Origin: Amaranthus tricolor
Lineage: Eukaryota > Streptophyta > Magnoliopsida > Caryophyllales > Amaranthaceae
Reading direction: 5' to 3'
Assembly: GCF_026212465.1 (NCBI RefSeq)
Contig: NC_080050.1
Coordinates: forward strand, 31,171,070-31,235,069
DNA: 64,000 nt
Below the pieces are notes generated by a model. That model saw nothing but the letters and a program-made list of their open reading frames with translations, did not search any database and was not told where the DNA came from. Position numbers and translations under genes: made by a program. This document shows, piece by piece, positions 13,301 through 25,900 of the stretch; the stretch's first letter is position 1; each line of letters opens with the position of its first letter.

Positions 13301-14290
13301 TGTGTTTGACAGTAATTTTATGGAAAAACTTGAGAGTATACTTGATATTTTTCCAAGTCACAAATGCACCTTCAGTTGCAAATTGTGATCAAGCATTCAC
13401 ATAGTTGAAATTATCATTCTATATATGGATGATCAATTACTGTTTATTGGTTTAATGTCTCAATGCATCCGAATCCCTGTTCAACATTTTGCTTTAATCA
13501 TCATTGAGCAATTTGATTAAGGTACTGTGTTGTTTTACAGACCTGAGCCAACATTCTTCAGGACCTTCTTCACCTGTTATTTCAAAAAGTGGTTTTGGTC
13601 TTGCTACAATTGTTCGGAAAGCAGCATCTGTTGCTTCTGCTGCTAAACAAGCTTATGAAGCAGCTTCAAAGAATGGCGATGATGAGATGTTGCCTCTCAA
13701 ATGTTGCTTAATGTCTGTATCATTGCCTTGGGAGCACATAGCACATGATCTCTTGTTTAAGGTAACACATTAGTTTGTGTCTTTGTGATGATGTTCTTCT
13801 GACTAAATTCTCCAGATACACGTAAACAATTATATCAGTAGCTGCTAATTCAATATTGAGTAAAATTAAAAAAAATGCGAAGCACATCTCTTTCATGTCA
13901 GAAATTGAGCGAGGTACTCCATGACATGCATCGCAGCATTGGGCTTGTCTTCTTTTAGCATTTTATGGATATAACGCGTCTGATGGACAAAGGGTTATGT
14001 TCAAAAACAGTTCTTTGATGTGTTCTAACAAAACTACAACCAGGATATGATTGAAGAACTAGTAACAGAATGAGACCTAGAGATAAAAAATGTCACATTC
14101 AGTTTACAGATGCACAATATACATCATTGATGATAATATTTTCTGTTCATTTGGGCATTGCGGCGAACCTTTTTCCTTTGAGTTACTTCTATGATATCCT
14201 CGACTCATCTATATGTCATTTTAAATACTATTATATACTTGTTTTTCTAATGACGATCAATATCAGGGGGGTCCTCCGGTTAATATGTAA
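1314..14290 (+). CDS. DUF2045 / KIAA0930-family protein, 12 exons, 387 aa
   Basis: Exons: 1314-1345, 1989-2178, 2279-2353, 2949-3055, 3713-3773, 3930-3989, 4074-4148, 4302-4442, 6582-6636, 10279-10401, 13541-13761, 14267-14290. All phases join into one frame of 388 codons. The protein follows the block order of human KIAA0930 (about 404 aa): FW-x-D-I-L-N-L-Y-F with RQDDDLIFFVRK at residues 44-73, VDWRRSFYLNLI from 111, VYASPSR, then AYPDICFAIDDFDSTFD, IFSGFVNYQMVREAYD, MKGPGGRGEVEVAVSGV from 289, and a C-terminal SVSLPWEHIAHDLLF. The molecular function of the family is unknown, so none is claimed. Intron 6 starts with GC instead of GT (AAG/GCAAGC). Introns 8, 9 and 10 are 2.1, 3.6 and 3.1 kb and contain repeats. 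The start ATG lies in a short first exon (residues MFAHGGETPS). The 3' UTR probably runs to about 14.6 kb. No signal peptide or membrane segment is evident. I am confident of the family; the very short first and last exons are the least certain parts. Confidence 0.88.
4443..6581 (+). other. Intron 8 of the DUF2045 gene, 2.1 kb
   Basis: Canonical GTTTAC donor and CTACAG acceptor. The interior is AT-rich, and I see no second gene or intact transposon in it. Confidence 0.7.
7527..8195. repeat. Dispersed-repeat-like block in intron 9
   Basis: This block is richer in CG and GCGG than the surrounding intron. It starts near GACCATGGTGCG and ends near CAGATCATGGTT, giving short inverted ends, and both sides carry a related GTATTGTAAAGG / GCATTGTAAAGG motif in inverted orientation. 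Its interior has many GCGGTAATG-like and CGTCACCGCATC-like words. It looks like a decayed non-autonomous DNA transposon, but I cannot fix the boundaries or superfamily. Confidence 0.3.
11772..12104. repeat. Two tandem copies of a ~160-175 bp unit in intron 10
   Basis: Unit 1 (11772-11930) and unit 2 (11931-12104) both begin TAATCAACCTCTGATTG, share ATTTTCCTCATCATCAAT and TTGCCTTACCTTGATATAG, and end AACAAA(A/T)CTC. They differ by scattered substitutions and a short insertion in unit 2. This is a simple tandem duplication inside the intron. Confidence 0.85.
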
Positions 14291-14649
14291 TCTAATACCT
14301 GGACGAGCGGAATTCACAATGCAGAGCTATCAATCCAATTCGCCCACAGTTTCAGATGTCGGAAGTTCTGGTAATATCTTTTGGTTTAAAAATCCCTGGT
14401 TCTCGAGTTTGTTATGATGTCTCAAGTGACTTGAGTTGCGTAGCTCCGGCGCTTCCTTGTACATCTCTTGTAAATGAGTAGATTTCATTCGTTTCAATTT
14501 ACCTTGTCTGTCTTTTCAGAAAATAAGTGAATGTAGCTAAATAGAGTTCGGAATATTTACTGCTGTTTTTTCAATGTTTTCTCGCTAAATGTAGCATAGC
14601 TTTTGCCACAATTGACCGTGCTAAAAGCCTAAAAGTATTGTATCATATT

Positions 14650-17260
14650 AAATTTTTGTAATGGTTCATTTTAAAAAATAATTTACTTTTTCATATGTGC
14701 TTAAAAGTTAAAAGTCCAGGCTTCCTAAGACTTTAGCCGATTTGGGATCAAGTGATTTGGCCTGGAAATGACCTAAGATTATGCGTCAATCTTTTTGATT
14801 AAGGATATGACATAGTATATAAGATTTGAACTTGGAAGATGAGAAAAAGAGTGTAGAGCTGCAACAAGGGAAAGAGGTGCGAACTCTGAAAATTATAGGG
14901 GAGGGTTGGGAACTGAGAAATGGGAATACACGAATTTTGTTTTTGTTAAAATTATGGAACAAAGCGACTCGAAACCAACATGATTGAACTTGAATTAAGA
15001 CTGAACTAGGCTAGTCTTTTGATTGGGCTAGATCAAAGCCACATTTAGTTTGACCGATTCAATTTTTAACCGGTTTGTGACTACCTCTAATTTTCATTGT
15101 TTATGTGATCTTAAAGTCTCAATACCCAATTGCCTACATTTATCCCCAACGACCAATCTCCAATCTTTCCGTCCTGGTCTTACTTAAACTCCATTGTCGC
15201 CTACTCTCTTAGCTTCCTACAACACGATCCTCTACACTCAAAACTATTAGAGGATCGATTTGTAATCCCATATTAAAAAAAAGCGAGTATGACCAATATA
15301 GATATACTACTTTCATTCCACTGAATATGTCTCATTTACTTTTTCAAACTATCCAATACATTTATTCAATGCTTAATAAATCTTATTATATATGACGAAA
15401 TATTATAATAAGTGGATATTAATAATTTTTGCATTGAGATGAATTAAATAAGATTTCACTTAACTATGTTTTAATTTATATATTAAGAATAAAATACAAA
15501 TTAAAAGTAATAAATAAATAGTGTAAAAAAGCAAATAGGATATTTTCTGTGAAATGAAAAGAGTATATTTTAATGGACTGCTCCTCCTTACTTCCAACAA
15601 AAAATTTTATGAAAACCTAACTTCCTCCATATCCAAGTAAGAAACAAGTAACCTAATTGAATGACAAAGAAATTGATATTCCTGTACTCTTTAACTATTT
15701 AATTGAAGCAATCTCTTTTCTTTTGTCACGTATTATTTGATATAAGAATAAAATTTGAATAGATTAAGAAAATTGATAAAAGTAGATGAAAAAGTGTAAT
15801 TTATAAAAAAGTGAAAGAAAAATATAACAAGATGAAAAAATAACTTAAATATTTAAATAAAAAAAAAAGAATTATAATCAAAGATAAAAATGCAGTAAAT
15901 ATTAACTAAACTGCTCATATCGAATCAAAATAAACATGTACAAAGATGCCAATGTTGGTTGCTTTAGCGGCGTTGTCAGTAGTGGACATATACATGTGAC
16001 TATAATTTAAAATAAAAAGACATTAAAACTCAAAAGATGAGTTAATTTTATTTAATTGTATTTAATTTTATAAAAGATGAGTTAATTAGTCGATTAGTTG
16101 ATAGAAGTTTTTAGTAGTAAGGCATCAAAATTGATTCAACTACAAAAACCGTTCAGGAATATTCTTTGTCTGCCGGTAACATTACATACAAATATTTTAT
16201 ATCGATGTTTTTTAATAAATAAGTTTTTATTTCATTTTTTTAACTTTAAAGTAACACCAAGTAAATTAAAATTGAGTATTAAACAGCTTTTATGTTTGAT
16301 TACTGTTTTTATTATCTTAATGCCAATTTTTTTTTTATTTTAAAGTTATCTTTTTATTGACAATTATACATTAAAAGGATAATAATAATTAAATTAACAG
16401 AGTCAATTAAAAGTAAATATGCATCCTAAGCAATAGCTTAGGGCTTAGGGGTGAGATATAAGGTAGGATTAAGTAAAAACGACTAATATGATATAAACAA
16501 TACAAACGAGTTAAGGGGTAAGATATATCGTTTTAGGGTTACATATCTTGTTAAAAGGATGACACGTGTTTTTAAATCAAAACTATATATCACTAGAAAA
16601 ATATCATCCGTGTGATGAGAGTTTGATCTCAGTAACTTTATAAAAGATAATTTTTCTCTCTCCTTTCTAGTACCCTGAATCAAAAATAAAATAAAACAAC
16701 TAGCAACGTCTTCGTCGGATTTCTTCCCATTCATGTGTACCAATTTTTAATTCTCAGTAATCTCTAATTATGATCAAAAACTCAGATTTTTCATTAATCC
16801 CTCAATTCTAATGCATCTTAATTTTTATAATACTTACTAATTATTAATCCAATCGTGAAATATAAAAGTAAAGTAATAAATATAGTTGCATAGAATTGAA
16901 CAATCATAAATTACACGTCCTAAGTTTGAAATCAAAACACAACTACTAGCTAGTAATAGTTAGTTTTCCCTACGTGCATATAAATGAATTGTATGATGGT
17001 AGTGTCTAGGTTCTTCTTTACTACTCATTCTTCTTCGTTAAGCTAATGTTTTATTAGGCAATGTGGCACCAAATAGACCCACCTACCATTAATCAACCAT
17101 CTCTTATCTTTAATGATAAAATTATAATCCAAAAAGGTTAGGAAAAAAGAAAAGTAAAAGCAACCAAAATTTATTTTTTTTAAAAAAAAAACCACTTTTT
17201 TATTTCTAAAGTGTGACATTGCATGATATGTGCCCATGTTCATATGTTCTTATGAACTCT
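14650..17260. other. Intergenic region between the DUF2045 and bZIP genes
   Basis: AT-rich non-coding DNA, apart from the Stowaway-like element at 15310-15563. The short open frames in it show no family features. The last few hundred bases should be the bZIP promoter. Confidence 0.5.
15310..15563. mobile_element. Degenerate Stowaway-like MITE (254 bp)
   Basis: The ends are imperfect inverted repeats: left CTTTCATTCCACTGAATATG, right the complement of a GAAATGAAAAGAG end. TA dinucleotides flank both sides. Length, TA target site and the internal GAGATGAATTAAATAAGATTTCA block match other elements in this window (27796, 38704, 47095, 51759, 53896). Confidence 0.6.
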
Positions 17261-17269
17261 TTTACTCCC

Positions 17270-17277
17270 TATAAATA
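17270..17277 (+). promoter_or_regulatory. TATA box of the bZIP gene
   Basis: TATAAATA sits in CTCCCTATAAATACCC, followed by a pyrimidine-rich leader (TTCTCTTCC repeats), and is about 170 bp upstream of the chosen ATG. The position fits a TATA box with a leader of about 140 nt. Confidence 0.65.
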
Positions 17278-17447
17278 CCCTTCTCTTCCTACACAATTCT
17301 TCCCTTTTCCCTTCCTATTTTCTCTTCCTATAACATTTTCAAAATTTTGCTCAACTTCTCGCCTTATCTGTATGATTTTCTAGCCTATCTTTGAATAAAA
17401 AATAATTGTTCGAGTTTGTTATATTTTCGCCGTTTGTTTCATTAAAA

Positions 17448-17894
17448 ATGATGTGCTTTGAAGAGCCGGTTCACTACAAAGCGACTTCTTTTGATGATCT
17501 CAACGACATTATTTCTTTTTTTCAAGATAATAATTTACAATCTGGTTCCAGTGATTCGATCCAACAAACTCAATTTGTGTCAAGTTCATGCTATTTTAAC
17601 GAAGAAAATGAACGTAAAATTAGACGAATGTTATCAAACCGGCTATCTGCTAGAAGGTCCAGATTGCGCAAGAAAAAACATTTAGAAAACATGAGAGTAG
17701 AACTAAACCGGTTAAAAGTTTTGAACCGAAATTTGAAAAACCGGTTGAATTTATTCACATACCATCGCTATATTGTAAGCAAGGAAAATGAACGTCTTTG
17801 TTGTGAGTTGATATTGCTAAAGCAAAGACTTTCTCATCTCTATAATCACTCTTTGTTAAGTATTGACTTATCTAATAATAGTGGTCATCAATAA
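17448..17894 (+). CDS. bZIP transcription factor, group S-like, intronless, 148 aa
   Basis: A single-exon nuclear DNA-binding protein. The basic region is around residues 56-78 with the N-x7-R signature (N64 and R72, in SNRLSARRSRLRKKK). It is followed by a leucine zipper with heptad positions M82, L89, L96, F103, V110, L117, L124 and L131. Small size, lack of introns and a zipper of about eight heptads fit plant group S bZIPs, which bind ACGT-core sites as homo- or heterodimers. The open frame continues upstream, but the first ATG is at 17448, immediately followed by a second ATG, so I take that start. The N-terminal 50 residues are acidic and serine/glutamine rich. The conserved glutamate after N64-R65 in most group S members (NRESA) is leucine here (NRLSA), and two central heptads carry F and V. 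I see no conserved sucrose-control uORF upstream. The subgroup is uncertain. Confidence 0.85.
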   Translation: MMCFEEPVHYKATSFDDLNDIISFFQDNNLQSGSSDSIQQTQFVSSSCYFNEENERKIRRMLSNRLSARRSRLRKKKHLENMRVELNRLKVLNRNLKNRLNLFTYHRYIVSKENERLCCELILLKQRLSHLYNHSLLSIDLSNNSGHQ

Positions 17895-19900
17895 TTCAAA
17901 TTATTATCATTATGAAGTAAAATATAGTCCAATTTTTTTACTAATATATATTTTCATAAATTATAATTTCTTTTTTTTTAAGTTTATTTTCATCGGAATT
18001 AGGACTACATATATATCATTTTTATTACTCTATGTACATTTTTATTTTATCAATACCCAATTTATGAATATTAATATATAATGTAAAAATTAAGGCTTGT
18101 TTATTACTTATTCGAGCAAAAAAGTATCTTATATTAAGATGTAATTAAAAATAAATGAATTCAAATACATTTTTATTCCATTTTAGGCTTATTTGTAAAA
18201 TAATCAAATACACATATTTTTTTAATGTGTATTCCAATGTATGTATTTCTATAATTAGAATAGTCTTTTACATTTACATGTATTAAAACATTAATAAAAG
18301 TGGGTTTAAAATAGTAGTAGATTTTGCGGTTAATAGTTTCTTTTTCTTGCTTAATTGTTTATAAAGACATTAGACAATAACAATTGCTTTTATGGAAGAG
18401 TAATAATTTACCTACCTATTTAGATAGTTAATATCTTATTATTATAAATAAATATACAACTACAACAATCTACAATTAATAACTATTTAAATACAGCTAA
18501 CAGCTATCCTTGCAATGTCCTTGCATTGAACACATTAATGTGTTTAAAATGATTAGTTATTTGGTAATTCTATTGTGATCGAGTAATTTACTTTTTGTGT
18601 TTACAATGCATATTTAATGCAATATAATGATCCACGAAGAAATGTGGATAGAGATGTTAAAAGAACTTATCCAGTTACAAATTATAATTAAGCTCAATAT
18701 AGTCAAAATTTGTACACAAATATAAATATATTTAATCAAATAAAATAGATGGGTAACAATTTATGAGTGTATTATAATACTCATGAATAAATATGAACAT
18801 TAAAAAAAAACATGAAAACATGCATGTCCAATTTTGAAAATTGATTTGATGGGGACTACATTATAAAAATTGATTTTATTTAAATATTTTTTTTTTTCTT
18901 TTAGTGGTTGGGATATAGATTTGATGGGGACTACAAATCAAAGACCAATACCATTGATTTAGACATTGAAAATTGACATTTGACACTTTTGTAGTTAAAG
19001 ACTAGCTAGACCATAAGACCATGTTCATGAATCATGGATGATGGTGGACATTAAAGAGTAAAAGAGTCATGAAATTAATCAAGCTAAAGTAAGGGAAAAG
19101 GATTAAACAAAAAGCCACATTCTATGAAGGATTTCAAGCTAAAGTCCTCTTATCCTTTTTTAACATCCAAGATACACATGCATGCATGGAGGGAATATTG
19201 ATCATCATACTTGTATTTACTTTTTAAATTAAAATTATTAGTTGCTTTGGCGAAAATTAAGTGAAAATATCATATGAATATGAATATTTGATCTTTAAAT
19301 TTGAGTTTAAAATATAAGAGGAAAAGGTTTTAACTCTCGATTTTCTTTACCACTTAACAATTTGACCTCATCAGAGTCCGTGAAATTATCCATGGAGGTT
19401 ATAAACTAGCCCTACGAACCGATTTAAGTAGTAGAGTTTTGTAAATGAGTTTTATGAAAAGAAGATATACCTTATTGATATGAGAATGCTACGATTCTAA
19501 ATTTCTAAAACTATGATTTTTATGGCATAAAACGATTTGCACTTTGTTTTAGACTGAAAAATAAAAAACTGGGATCAGATGGGAAGCTATAAACGTTTTT
19601 GAAAATAAAACCGTTTAGTTGTGGACTAGAGCAAATATTAAAACTACAATTTTATGCAATTTGGCTTATGATTTAGAACAAACATTGTTAAAGCGTAGAA
19701 ATATTTAAAACAGACTCATATTTAGCCGACCATAGATAGAACAGAACCCGATTTAACTCGACTTCAAAATGAAGTTCAATCAATGTAAAAAATCAATGTC
19801 GACGCAATATTCAATTCTGAACCCAAAATCATAACAAAAGTGACCCAATGACCCGAATGAACACCCAATCAATATCATTACCAAGCAAGGGCATACATGT
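17895..19900. other. Intergenic region between the bZIP and kinesin genes
   Basis: AT-rich non-coding DNA with no gene or intact transposon that I can support. A TTTGATGGGGACTACA word occurs twice (about 18848 and 18920), suggesting a small local duplication. The stretch from about 19.5 kb onward should contain the kinesin promoter; no clear TATA box is seen. Confidence 0.4.
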
Positions 19901-19981
19901 AATTTGGTAAATTTGAAAACCCTCCATTACAATTCAAAAAAACTTGCATTCCATTGCACTTAGAGAGATCCAACACCAAAT

Positions 19982-22900
19982 ATGGAGAAGATCTGTGTAG
20001 CAGTAAGAGTTAGACCTCCAGTTTCCGATGATGTTTCATTCAATGGAACCTTCTGGAATGTTGACGACAATCGTATCTCTCTTCACAAGTCTACCGGCAC
20101 TCCCCTTTCTGGCGTCTCCTTCACCTTTGGTTTCTACACTTTTCTTCTTTTCCTCTTTTTTTATCTTTTACTCATTTGCTGGATTGTTCTTGATTTTCGT
20201 TTCTTTATTTTGCAGATCATGTGTTTGATCAATCTTGCCCTAATTCTAGGGTTTATGACCTTCTTACTAAGGACATTATTTATGCTGCTGTTGAAGGATT
20301 TAACGGTTTTGTTTTTTGAATCCTCTTTTTCTTGATTATGTTTTGATTTGGGTTTTTGTTTTGCTGCATTTTTGAAAATGTATATGAAGAGTAGAAATAA
20401 AATGAATTGGAATCAAAACATTAAATTAGCAAGAATTCGAAACACAATTTGCTAATTGAGTTTGAATTTAAAGCAACCAAATATGTTGACAATACAAAAT
20501 ATTATTATTATTAGATAAATATTTTTCAGAACAAATATTCTTCATTTTTTGGATACAAACTATATTATCTTGTGTTGTATGCATTGTAAGTTGTATATCT
20601 TTGGTGATTTTAGGAACGGTGTTTGCTTATGGGCAAACCAGTAGTGGAAAGACATTTACTATGAATGGTTCGGAAAAAGATCTGGGTATTATTCACCGGG
20701 CTGTCAAAGATGTTTTTGACATGATACAAAAGGTGGATTTTCATTTTTTATGGTCTTTTGATTTGAATATTTGATTAATTTCTGCTACAAAAGAAGTGCA
20801 TATTTAATTAGGTATTGAGGTTCAAAATGAATAATTTTATTTTGTTTTCAGACTAACGATAGGGAATTTCTGATTCGAGTTTCGTACATGGAAATTTATA
20901 ATGAAGAAATTAATGATCTTTTAATGGTAACCAACCAGAAGCTGCCCATCCATGAGAGTTTGGAGGTAAACTTAGTGACTTGAGTAGTTTGTTTATTTGT
21001 TCAGAGAGGCAAAGTTAACACAAATGGATGTTTTCTTGTAGCGTGGTGTTTTTGTTGCTGGCCTAAGAGAGGAAATTGTGAGCAATGCTGAACATGTACA
21101 TAAGCTTCTTGAAGCTGGAGAAGGTTGATTTGTCTCTAATCTGTTGCAAATTGCCCTAGAATAGCATGTTAGAATTTTGAAGAAAATCTCATATCTGCTT
21201 TTGAATTTAATGGAATAGTCAATAGACACTTTGGTGAAACAAATATGAATGTAAGAAGTAGCAGATCGCACACAATCTTTAGAATGGTATTTCCTCAATG
21301 CTGTTGTCTATAATTTGTATTTTGTTTCAAATTTAAACATGAAGATGCACAATAATTGTATGGTTCTATACTTCTGTTAACAGGTCATAGAGAGCAAGAT
21401 TAAGGAGATGGATGGTTCTTGTTCAGATGCTATTCGTGTTTCTGTTTTGGTTTGTACTTCCATTCTTAAATTTTGTTTTGATTTACAAGGGTAAGGCTGC
21501 ATAGACCATAAATTGGACCCCCTATCACCCCAAGGGAGCCACTTCAGTGGCATTTCAACTTTCAGCAATTTAACGTCTTTTAGATGAGTTGCGTAGTTTA
21601 CCATTTACGCTGCATATTGACGTGTTAATTTCCGTCTGTTTGTGCAATAAAAATCTAGAATTTGGTTGATTTGGCTGGATCTGAGAGAATTGCTAAGACC
21701 GGAGCAGATGGAGTTAGATTAAAGGAAGGAAAACACATCAACAAGAGCTTGATGGTTCTTGGTAATGTGATCAACAAACTCAGTGAAGGAGCAAAGCAAA
21801 GGTTTTCAACTTAATGTCATTCATATGTTTTTGTTTTTTATTTTTAAAATTTAACCATTCACCTAGATCTGTGGCTCTGCAGGGGACATATTCCATATCG
21901 TGACAGTAAGCTGACTCGAATACTCCAATCTTCACTTGGTGGCAATGCTAAAACTTCAATTATCTGTACACTATCACCTGAGGAGGTATGCTTACTTTTG
22001 ATTGACCAATTTGCATGATAGAACTAAAATGTTTATTTAGGTTTTTGTCTGACGCCTCATTAAAATGGCTAGGTTCATGTGGAAGAAACCAGAGGAACTC
22101 TTCAGTTTGCCAACAGAGCCAAACGTGTTACAAATTGTGCTCAAGTGAATGAGGTTTGTTGTGCCCTTGTTTCATTTTCTTATTCCTCAATGAAACAGTT
22201 GATACTATTTATGAGGAGAACTGAAAGCTTGTTAGGATAACAATTGAGCAAGGAGAAGGGGGGGGGGGGGGGGGCTAGGGAAGAGTTATGAGTTTGTTGG
22301 AGTTATTAGTTTCTACATAACCCGACGGATTTTATCCCTTCAATTTCCTTCTGTCTCCATTTGCTATTTTAATGAAGACAACCCCATCCCTCCATCTCCT
22401 CTCACCTTAAGCAAGCTGTTAGTATATGAATTTTCCATTGGTATTTTAGCCATGTACTATTGACTTTGTTATGGAAAACCTCAACTATAGAGTCTAGCAG
22501 TCTAATGTACATAAGCATTTCTCTTGTTCCTTTGCTAGATGCCTGGATATATTGCAAATCTTATAATAATAATCTCTAGATTGAGCCTTAGATACTAACC
22601 GTAAGCGTGAAAATATTAAAAGGATATAACTTTTAACTCTTTTTGTTAAAGGGTCTTTCGATTTCGCAAGATTAAGATAAACACTATTCTCAGGTTGTGT
22701 TTTGGTTACTTAAACGATGAAAGTCACTCAAGGATTGTCAAATTCAATGTCAAATATCATCTTTATAAATACTTTTATAAGTTCGCTAAATTGCCTACAT
22801 TACAAACTGGAACACTAAAGGCATATAAATTATAAACACCCTAAAAATAAGTCCCAACATAATTTATTACATCAGTCAAAGCTCAATTGCCCCTAGAACA

Positions 22901-25900
22901 AACATAGATATACGATAAACTTAGAAAATAATGATAAGGAAATCGTATCACCTATCAGCCAGTTATGCATAGCATATCTTACTGTTCTTATAGTTTTTCT
23001 TTTATGCCTGAGTTTTTCTTATTTTTAATTGTTTTGTTCTCTTGGAAACATGTTACTGGGATGAAAACTCAGGATTTGTTATTTACCACCGTCTAATGTA
23101 TTAATGATGCACTTCTGGTTCATATTTTGTTAGATCTTAAGTGACGCGGCCTTGCTGAAACAACAAAAGCTAGAGATAGAGGAATTACGTCAAAAACTTC
23201 AGGTTAAGTTTGTTGATCTTTACATATGTGGCTTTGATGAATATACTCAAGTTCTCAATAAAAATATCTTGTTTTTAGGGATCTCGGGCCGAAAATTTAG
23301 AGCAGGAAATCTTGAAATTGCGGAATGACTTGTTTAAGGTGCGGAACCTCTTATTTAGTATGTATATGTTTGGGTCCTAGTCAAGCAGTTTAATCATGGC
23401 ACGTTGTTTATATGATGAATGTGTTTCACACTTCTAGTATGAACTAGAACATGAAAAGCTTGCCACGGAACTTGAAGAGGAGAGGAAGTTGCATAGACGA
23501 AGAGATATCCACATCAAAGAGCAGCAGCTTAAAATTGATAACCTCAGTAATATGGTGTCTTTTTCAGACAGTGATCAAAAAAGCCATACACAGGTGTGCG
23601 TAGGGACATCAGAGTTTGATTTCCATCTTTTTGTAAGTGGTCCATAACAGTTATGTCTATGCTATTATCCTTTTGAACTTTTCTTCTGATTGTAGGAACT
23701 AGGTTTCTCTGGGCAAGGAATGGGGGTGAGGAGCTGTAACAACCAGCGTACATGGCAGGAAGAACCTTTTAGCACTCCTAGCTTAAAAACAGCTCCCAAT
23801 TCGTTTGTTGCTAGACGATCAAACTATGCAAAACTATCCGATTCTGATTCTAGCCCCTTGCCTGATGCGTTCAACAACGTGGTTGATGAAGATGCTTGGA
23901 TGAAGTTGAATAAAGGATATGTAGCTGATCTTGATTCAATCCAAATGACTCCTGCGCTTAATGTTCGATGCTTGTCATCTGATGGTTTTAGTCCAGTAAG
24001 ACTCATTCTTGAAGCTTTATATGCTACATTTGGATGTTCTGACTATCCCTGATTTCATTCACCTGATCCAGCATTTTTAGCATTAATTTGAGAAGTATGA
24101 AATCGTTTATTCAAAAGTTCCAACAGACCACTGATTAACTTGCTGTAATGTTTCTGTCTTTCTGATTGCAATAATCATCATAATTTATGGCCATTAATAT
24201 TAATCTACTAGCCTCTAGGGGATGTAAGTCGAGTTAGGGTCCATAAATCGTAGATTTTGGGATTACATGCAAAAAAATGCTTTATGAGAAATCTGTAACA
24301 AGGTCAAGAGTACTGTTTTAGTGCGTGGAGCTTCTGTGGTCAATTGTCTCTTGCCTTCATTTTTCCAGGCATTCTCTAAAAGTAATTATGAGCTGAAGAT
24401 TCAGAACCTCAAGACACAAATGGACATCACAATTAAAGAGAAAGACGAGTTAGAGGTTGCTTTTTTTAATCCTTCCTGTGCTTTGTTTTATGTCTGAGAA
24501 ACTATGTTGATTGATGGTATGAAGGCTATCTTTGGAGTCTTGCATTGTTGACTGTTGAGCCACATAATTTTTTATTTAATGCATTGAAATTCTATTGGTA
24601 GTCTGCATGCAAAATCAAATTTATAACTCTAAAAATAAATGTAAGCTATGTGATGGTAATTGAAACCATTATTGTTAAATATTTCATAGACATATATACC
24701 CTTGTCTTATATACGATAATTATTGCGCATACTGACTAGTGACGTCATGTACTTGTTATCTGCACTTACAAAATGCTGACAGTGATTTTAAATAGTTCTA
24801 GTATTTAGACTTTCAGATGGTTTAAAATGTGCAGTCAGACAGAATGTAAAGATTTTTTATTAGTAAGATGAAGACTGAGGGAGGATGTAAATTGTGAATT
24901 CTATCTATCCAGTTACGTTAATTATCTTATAACTTCAAGAAATTTAACTTGGTGGTGTCTGAAAATAATGAGAAACTGACTTCTCCAGTGCAATGGTCTA
25001 CCCTAAGGAGGTCAGTTTATACTTTATACCCCTAAGAATAACCTGTTAGTAAAATGGGTGGGGGTTAAAATTGCATGTTCTTACTTTTGAGAGGTTGATG
25101 TAGACTTTTTTTTGTAACATTTGAGAGTTGATATAATATGATTTCTGCATGGCCTGAAGTTGGTTCCTTAAACTTAAGAACGAGTAGATTTAGCACTGGC
25201 TTGAGAAAAATATAGTTTTTTTTCTTGTATTTATATCAAAAAATTGAGAAGTAAAGTGACTTGCATTTTTATGATATCTTCACCTTAATTTCAAAGTTGT
25301 TCAGTACCTTTGCTTAGTGTAGTTCAATTTCATCTAATATATTGTAAGGGTAAATTCTGGTAAGAGTTGTTTGGCTCGTGCTATTTCAAGTGAAAAATCA
25401 ACTAAAGTGCCCATTTATGTTACTTTTTGGAAGATGTATTTATCTGGTGTAGTATTTTATTTTCATGATTTGATTGATGCAATTGTTGAGCTGATTTTAG
25501 ATTCCTTGTATTGATTTTTAATATTTAAAATCTTAAGTGTTCGTAACTAATTTGATTTGAATTTTAAATGGTAGTTTGGACTTTGGAGGAGCTTGTGAGA
25601 GTGCTCAGTTGAACATTGGGGGCTGCTGTTCAATACCATCACTTCTACTATACATTAGATTTCTTACCCTTTTTTTTCCCTTCTTTTGCTCCTATGTCCT
25701 ATCTCTCTTTGAGCAGCATCTTCAAGTTGAAACTGATATCCATTCCTCAATCTGGATTAACTTCTTAGTATTTGAACTATCTTTTTATTGTGATGTATTT
25801 TTGCTCTTTTTGGCTTGTAAGATTTTAATCTCTTTTTACTTTATCCCCTCTCCTCCTGGATTTGCAGAAAAGTAACCGAGAGTTGGTCTTGTTGAATAAT

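Noticed and set aside
21480..21560. AAGGGTAAGGCTGCATAGACC word in kinesin intron 7, resembling a common plant dispersed repeat
   Set aside because: Too short and without borders, so it cannot be assigned to a SINE or other element from the sequence alone.
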